Below are positions 60,953 through 64,000 of a stretch of DNA of 64,000 nt, piece after piece; the first letter of the stretch is position 1; every line of letters starts with the position of its first letter. Origin of the DNA: Cyanomargarita calcarea GSE-NOS-MK-12-04C (lineage in GTDB: Bacteria; Cyanobacteriota; Cyanobacteriia; Cyanobacteriales; Nostocaceae). The translations under genes were made by a program, and so were the position numbers. The stretch spans positions 35,389 to 99,388 of the forward strand of contig JAHHGZ010000033.1 of NCBI GenBank assembly GCA_019359595.1. The letters are read 5' to 3'. Below the pieces are notes generated by a model that saw only the letters and a list, made by a program, of their open reading frames with translations, was not told where the DNA came from and made no database searches.

Positions 60953-62287
60953 CTAACCTCTCTGAAAACCTTTTGCAGCTTGTTTTTGTCCCTTATTTTT
61001 GCTCTTGTTCGATTTGTTAACTTCTGCTAACGCTTCTTGGAATAAGTTGTGCAAGTGTATGGGCACACTGGCAATTTCTGGTAGATCGGGTTCGATGGGT
61101 TTGTTGAATTCTTGTAAAAGTGCATCCAAATTACTTTCTATGCTAAAGTCTGGACGCTGTAGAAACCCTTGTAAAACTTTCTCTAACTGTGTTGGGTATT
61201 TTTGCATTAAGCGTTTCCAGATAAAGGCATTAATACTTTTATCTTCTAGATAGTAACGAATTAGTTTTTCTGAACCTTCGATGCTTTGCCAATCTTCTGC
61301 TACTAAAATTGATTTTACCTGACTGTAAGTTGGTAAAAACATTTGTCCCCAACGAGGATGAGAAAGTGCAGTTACCTGTTCTGCTTTCTTCAGTTCTGGA
61401 GGTAAATCCACTTTTGGCATTACCATTTTACCAATATCAGTTTTGTTTTTGAATATCTGAGCAACTGTTTTTGAGTCAGCACCCATTTCTGCTGCTGCTG
61501 CTTGAATTTCCTCTTCTTCAACTCCAGCTTGTTGTGCCATCTCTGCCAAAGATTTTGAACTGTCAATTCCCGCTGCTTCTAAGCTTTTTTGTGTCACAAT
61601 TTCTTGTAATTCAGCAATCTTTTTATTTAGTTGATAACCAGGTAGTGTATTTTCATCGCTACCAAAAAAGTCTACAAATTGCTGATGATATTGCTCAACC
61701 GACTGCCAAGCCTCTTCTAGTAATTCGGGTGCATCACTGTAAATATGTTGCTTGTAATTATCTTTGAAATTCCCAAGTGCTACTGCTAATTTTGGTTTAC
61801 CTAGTTTACCCATAAATACATAGGAACCAAAGAAAATCCAGTAGTCGTCGGTTACAGGTGCAATGCGAGTTAGTAAAATATCTCCCTCTTTGAAGCGAGA
61901 CATCTCCTGTAAAGTTTGGGGATTATTCAGCTTCACTGTGTAATTTTTGGCTGTCAGCCAGTTCATTAATTCCATCCCATCGGGTAGAATTTTGGCGATG
62001 GCAAATAAGCCCATAAAACTACGATGCCAGCTAGTTATAAGTTGGCGATCGTCCGATAAATCAGGATTGCTTTGGATAAATAAATCCAGTGGTGAAGAAT
62101 CCCCAACTTTCCCTTCTGTAACAAAGCTGTGAATTATTAAATCCTGTTGTGCATTATCCCCGCTACCACGACGAGACTGTACTGCTGCATAAGTTTCTAG
62201 CGCTTGTGCGAGTTCCCCTTCAGCATTGAGGACAAAATCAATTAAAGCTTGTTTGAGTGCGTGCGATCGCTCTAGTATTGCATCCAC
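60953..62287 (-). CDS. cyanobacterial hypothetical protein, 444 residues
   Basis: A soluble, mostly helical and acidic protein from a GTG start. Features visible: SSPLDLFIQSNPDLS early, YWIFFGSYVFMGKLGKPKLAVALG in the centre (the only strongly hydrophobic part), QKSLEAAGIDSSKSLAEMAQQAGVEEEEIQAAAAEMG (parts; a helical, HTH-like stretch) and a Lys/Gln-rich tail (KSKNKGQKQAAKGFQRG). I recall homologues only in cyanobacteria, without known function. No catalytic or metal motif. Transcribed opposite to the next gene, with a HIP1 site in its first codons. Confidence 0.65.
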   Translation of the reverse strand: MDAILERSHALKQALIDFVLNAEGELAQALETYAAVQSRRGSGDNAQQDLIIHSFVTEGKVGDSSPLDLFIQSNPDLSDDRQLITSWHRSFMGLFAIAKILPDGMELMNWLTAKNYTVKLNNPQTLQEMSRFKEGDILLTRIAPVTDDYWIFFGSYVFMGKLGKPKLAVALGNFKDNYKQHIYSDAPELLEEAWQSVEQYHQQFVDFFGSDENTLPGYQLNKKIAELQEIVTQKSLEAAGIDSSKSLAEMAQQAGVEEEEIQAAAAEMGADSKTVAQIFKNKTDIGKMVMPKVDLPPELKKAEQVTALSHPRWGQMFLPTYSQVKSILVAEDWQSIEGSEKLIRYYLEDKSINAFIWKRLMQKYPTQLEKVLQGFLQRPDFSIESNLDALLQEFNKPIEPDLPEIASVPIHLHNLFQEALAEVNKSNKSKNKGQKQAAKGFQRG

Positions 62288-62560
62288 AAGTTATATCTCT
62301 GTATTCCGATAGTTGTAGATTATGCGTTGCCAAACAATTTTGGCATCTAGCAACAGCTAGATTTTACAAGAAAAGCGTATAAATTTAACGGACAGCCAGA
62401 GAATGCGATCGCTCTTTGTCAGCAACTGATCGTCAGCGAGCAAGAAGTAACGCAGATTTGGGCACGGCAATTTATCTTGACTTTATTGCCAGAGGGTGCG
62501 GTTCCTCTGACAGCAACAGATTCAACCACCCCAGAACAACCTCCAACTACATCCAAGACA

Positions 62561-63175
62561 ATGAAAATGAGAACTTTGGAGGAGTTCAAAAGTTTCTGTC
62601 AGCAAAACTTATTAACTGATTTAAAGACTTTGGAAGCAATCAGAAAACAAGTACTACAATCTATTATCGTTGTTGGTATTATTGTATTAATTATTCTAGG
62701 ATGTCTAATAAATTTCTTTCCCACACAATATATAATTTTGTGTTTAGTATATAAAGTCAGTCCACCATACCTTATTATATTTCTATTTTTGTTAGGATTT
62801 CTGGGTTGTTTGTGGGGATGGGTTGCTTTTTACACTTCTGCAACAGAAACTTATGCTAGTGGATTTAAATCAAAGATTATCCAAAAGATTTTTGATTTTA
62901 TTAATAACGGGCAAAATCTTAAGTATTCTAGCTATTCTTCAGACACAGAATATACGATGTCTGCATTTAACCACAGTCAAATTTTCCATAGCTTATTAAA
63001 GCCTAATAAGATTACAGAAAATGACATTGAGTATCCAGAAGAAATATTTGAACCTAAGCTGTTCAAAAGTATGTTAAGCCTTGCTCCCATGCGAGAATAT
63101 TTTGAAAACATACAATTAATGCTGGGAATTGTTGAAGATTTAAATCTCAACAAACGGATTTGGAGGGTTAATTAG
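62561..63175 (+). CDS. DUF3137-like membrane protein with internal deletion
   Basis: About 204 residues from the ATG at 62561 (the open frame starts at a TTG at 62477, and coding-like sequence without a start goes back to about 62350). Two membrane helices (SIIVVGIIVLIILGCLINFF and PPYLIIFLFLLGFLGCLWGW) precede KYSSYSSDTEYTMSAFNHSQIF, the segment where DUF3137 begins. Then EEIFEPKLFKSMLSLAPMRE and VEDLNLNKRIWRVN, the family end, follow at once. The middle of about 100 residues is missing, so the gene is an internally deleted version. Confidence 0.6.
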   Translation: MKMRTLEEFKSFCQQNLLTDLKTLEAIRKQVLQSIIVVGIIVLIILGCLINFFPTQYIILCLVYKVSPPYLIIFLFLLGFLGCLWGWVAFYTSATETYASGFKSKIIQKIFDFINNGQNLKYSSYSSDTEYTMSAFNHSQIFHSLLKPNKITENDIEYPEEIFEPKLFKSMLSLAPMREYFENIQLMLGIVEDLNLNKRIWRVN

Positions 63176-63268
63176 TAGAATTTCCTCATATTAATTATAT
63201 TTATTGTGATGCGATAAGCCTACCTCTAACGCTTTTAAGGTTTATATATTGAGTAATCACACTCATTC

Positions 63269-63952
63269 TTATTGTGGCTCAATTGTGTCAGGGTCAACAC
63301 CAAGCGATCGCAGCTTTTCTTTAAGCCGTTCTACTTCCGACTCTGCTTGTTCAGCCCTTTCCTCTGCTTGTTGTCGTGCCTGCACTAACTCCCACTGTGC
63401 TAATAACTTTTCTCCTGTATCCTCTCGGTAAAAAGCAATCAGTTGACCATCTATTTCTAATCGCAGTTGTAAAGGTTCACTTCGTCCATCCGTAATTGGC
63501 TCATACTCTTCTCTCCTCAAACGATAGCCTCGTAGCTGTTCGGGAATCCACTCTCCCTTGGGGTCAAATAACCAGTATTCTTTTACACCCAACTGTTCGT
63601 ACAGGGTTCTCTTATATCCGGTATCTTGATCTCTAGTTCCCTCAGAAGTGATTTCAAAAATAACCACAGGTATCTGACCTTCTTCCCAAATCTTATAATT
63701 ATCTCGTGAACCAGGCTTGACATCCAAGATAACCATCACATCTGGAGCGACCCGTAATTTTGGATACCCCTGAGCATAGTAGAGAAACTGGTCTGCAAGC
63801 ACAATTACATCTTGACTATTTAGATACTGACGCAAGGCAACAACCGTATTAATTATTGCATCTGCGTGAACAGAAGTTTCTGCCAAGGGTTCACCGTCCG
63901 AACTTGGATAAAAAATTCCCGTTGATTGGGAAGTAGGTAAGAGACTAGTCAT
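63269..63952 (-). CDS. Uma2 family (DUF820) putative nuclease with coiled-coil tail
   Basis: 227 residues. The PD-(D/E)XK-like core has LRVAPDVMVILDVKPGSRDNY (in part) with Asp, and IPVVIFEITSEGTRDQD with Glu. LKEYWLFDPKGEW is a typical Uma2 segment. The C-terminal 45 residues (RQQAEERAEQAESEVERLKE) are a coiled coil ending in LGVDPDTIEPQ, as in the common cyanobacterial Uma2 subtype. Single gene without partner. Complete within the window. Confidence 0.88.
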   Translation of the reverse strand: MTSLLPTSQSTGIFYPSSDGEPLAETSVHADAIINTVVALRQYLNSQDVIVLADQFLYYAQGYPKLRVAPDVMVILDVKPGSRDNYKIWEEGQIPVVIFEITSEGTRDQDTGYKRTLYEQLGVKEYWLFDPKGEWIPEQLRGYRLRREEYEPITDGRSEPLQLRLEIDGQLIAFYREDTGEKLLAQWELVQARQQAEERAEQAESEVERLKEKLRSLGVDPDTIEPQ

Positions 63953-64000
63953 GTTTAGCCACCTTTATTGAGGGGATGACTGGGTGATTTTATTATCTCA

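Noticed and set aside
1..64000. CRISPR arrays, tRNA and rRNA genes
   Set aside because: No array of spaced 25-40-bp repeats, no cloverleaf-like segment with a T-arm motif and no rRNA-like tract was recognised by eye; a tRNAscan/Infernal run would settle this.

Overview
The window reads as chromosome of a filamentous, probably heterocyst-forming cyanobacterium (Nostocales: Nostoc/Calothrix/Scytonema-like). The evidence is the very frequent HIP1 octamer GCGATCGC, heptameric short tandem repeats of the CTCCTAA/TTAGTTG type between genes, oxygenic-photosynthesis genes (petG, a cytochrome cM-like gene, ycf54, a geranylgeranyl diphosphate synthase) and several cyanobacteria-only families (DUF2555, DUF3370, TIGR03792-like, paired glycosyltransferase-like proteins of the Npun_R2821/R2822 type). 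No rRNA, tRNA, CRISPR array or intact insertion sequence was recognised.

Layout. 1-10.9 kb: a surface-polysaccharide locus, almost all on the minus strand, with eight sugar-transferase-type genes around one MsbA-like ABC exporter that carries two degenerate histidine-kinase dimerisation repeats at its C-terminus. 11-19.5 kb: housekeeping (gloB, rplI, dnaB with a 395-residue intein in the P-loop, an FKBP isomerase) and a histidine kinase with an ethylene-receptor-like copper/ethylene-binding membrane domain. 19.5-20 kb: three tandem promoter-RNA-terminator cassettes on the minus strand, best explained as Yfr2-like small RNAs. 20-27 kb: purH, an esterase, a DUF2555 gene, coaBC, a site-2 protease and a GHL10-type glycosidase. 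27-31 kb: accessory sequence with a short or truncated cyanobacterial protein, a repeat-built exported protein and a filamentous-haemagglutinin tail pseudogene.

31-38.5 kb is a defence/mobile-type neighbourhood: a PIN toxin-like pair, an AT-rich two-gene operon (DUF262 protein plus RelA/SpoT-type nucleotidyltransferase) with no visible HIP1 sites, a decayed fragment of mutS on the far side of that operon, the intact mutS, and a DUF433/DUF5615 toxin-antitoxin-like pair. The DUF262-RelA/SpoT operon is the best candidate for an undescribed system.

38.7-50.4 kb returns to core genes: AI-2E-family permease, NUDIX hydrolase, OB-fold lipoprotein, folD, ggpp synthase, DUF212-type membrane protein, a 1191-residue hybrid sensor kinase, a SPOR-like exported protein, ycf54 (Mg-protoporphyrin ester cyclase factor), a homologue of plant pathogen-related protein, and pdxJ. 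50.6-56 kb mixes Uma2 nuclease, a retropepsin-like pair, small orphan ORFs, an ABC-2 permease, a DedA remnant and a second ABC exporter. 56-64 kb has cytM, petG, rsmD, hisH, a C15-type peptidase, DUF3370 and cyanobacterial hypothetical proteins, ending in a second Uma2 gene. Several starts were moved from the longest open frame to an internal start on the basis of codon type, ribosome-binding sites and family length; this is stated in each entry.
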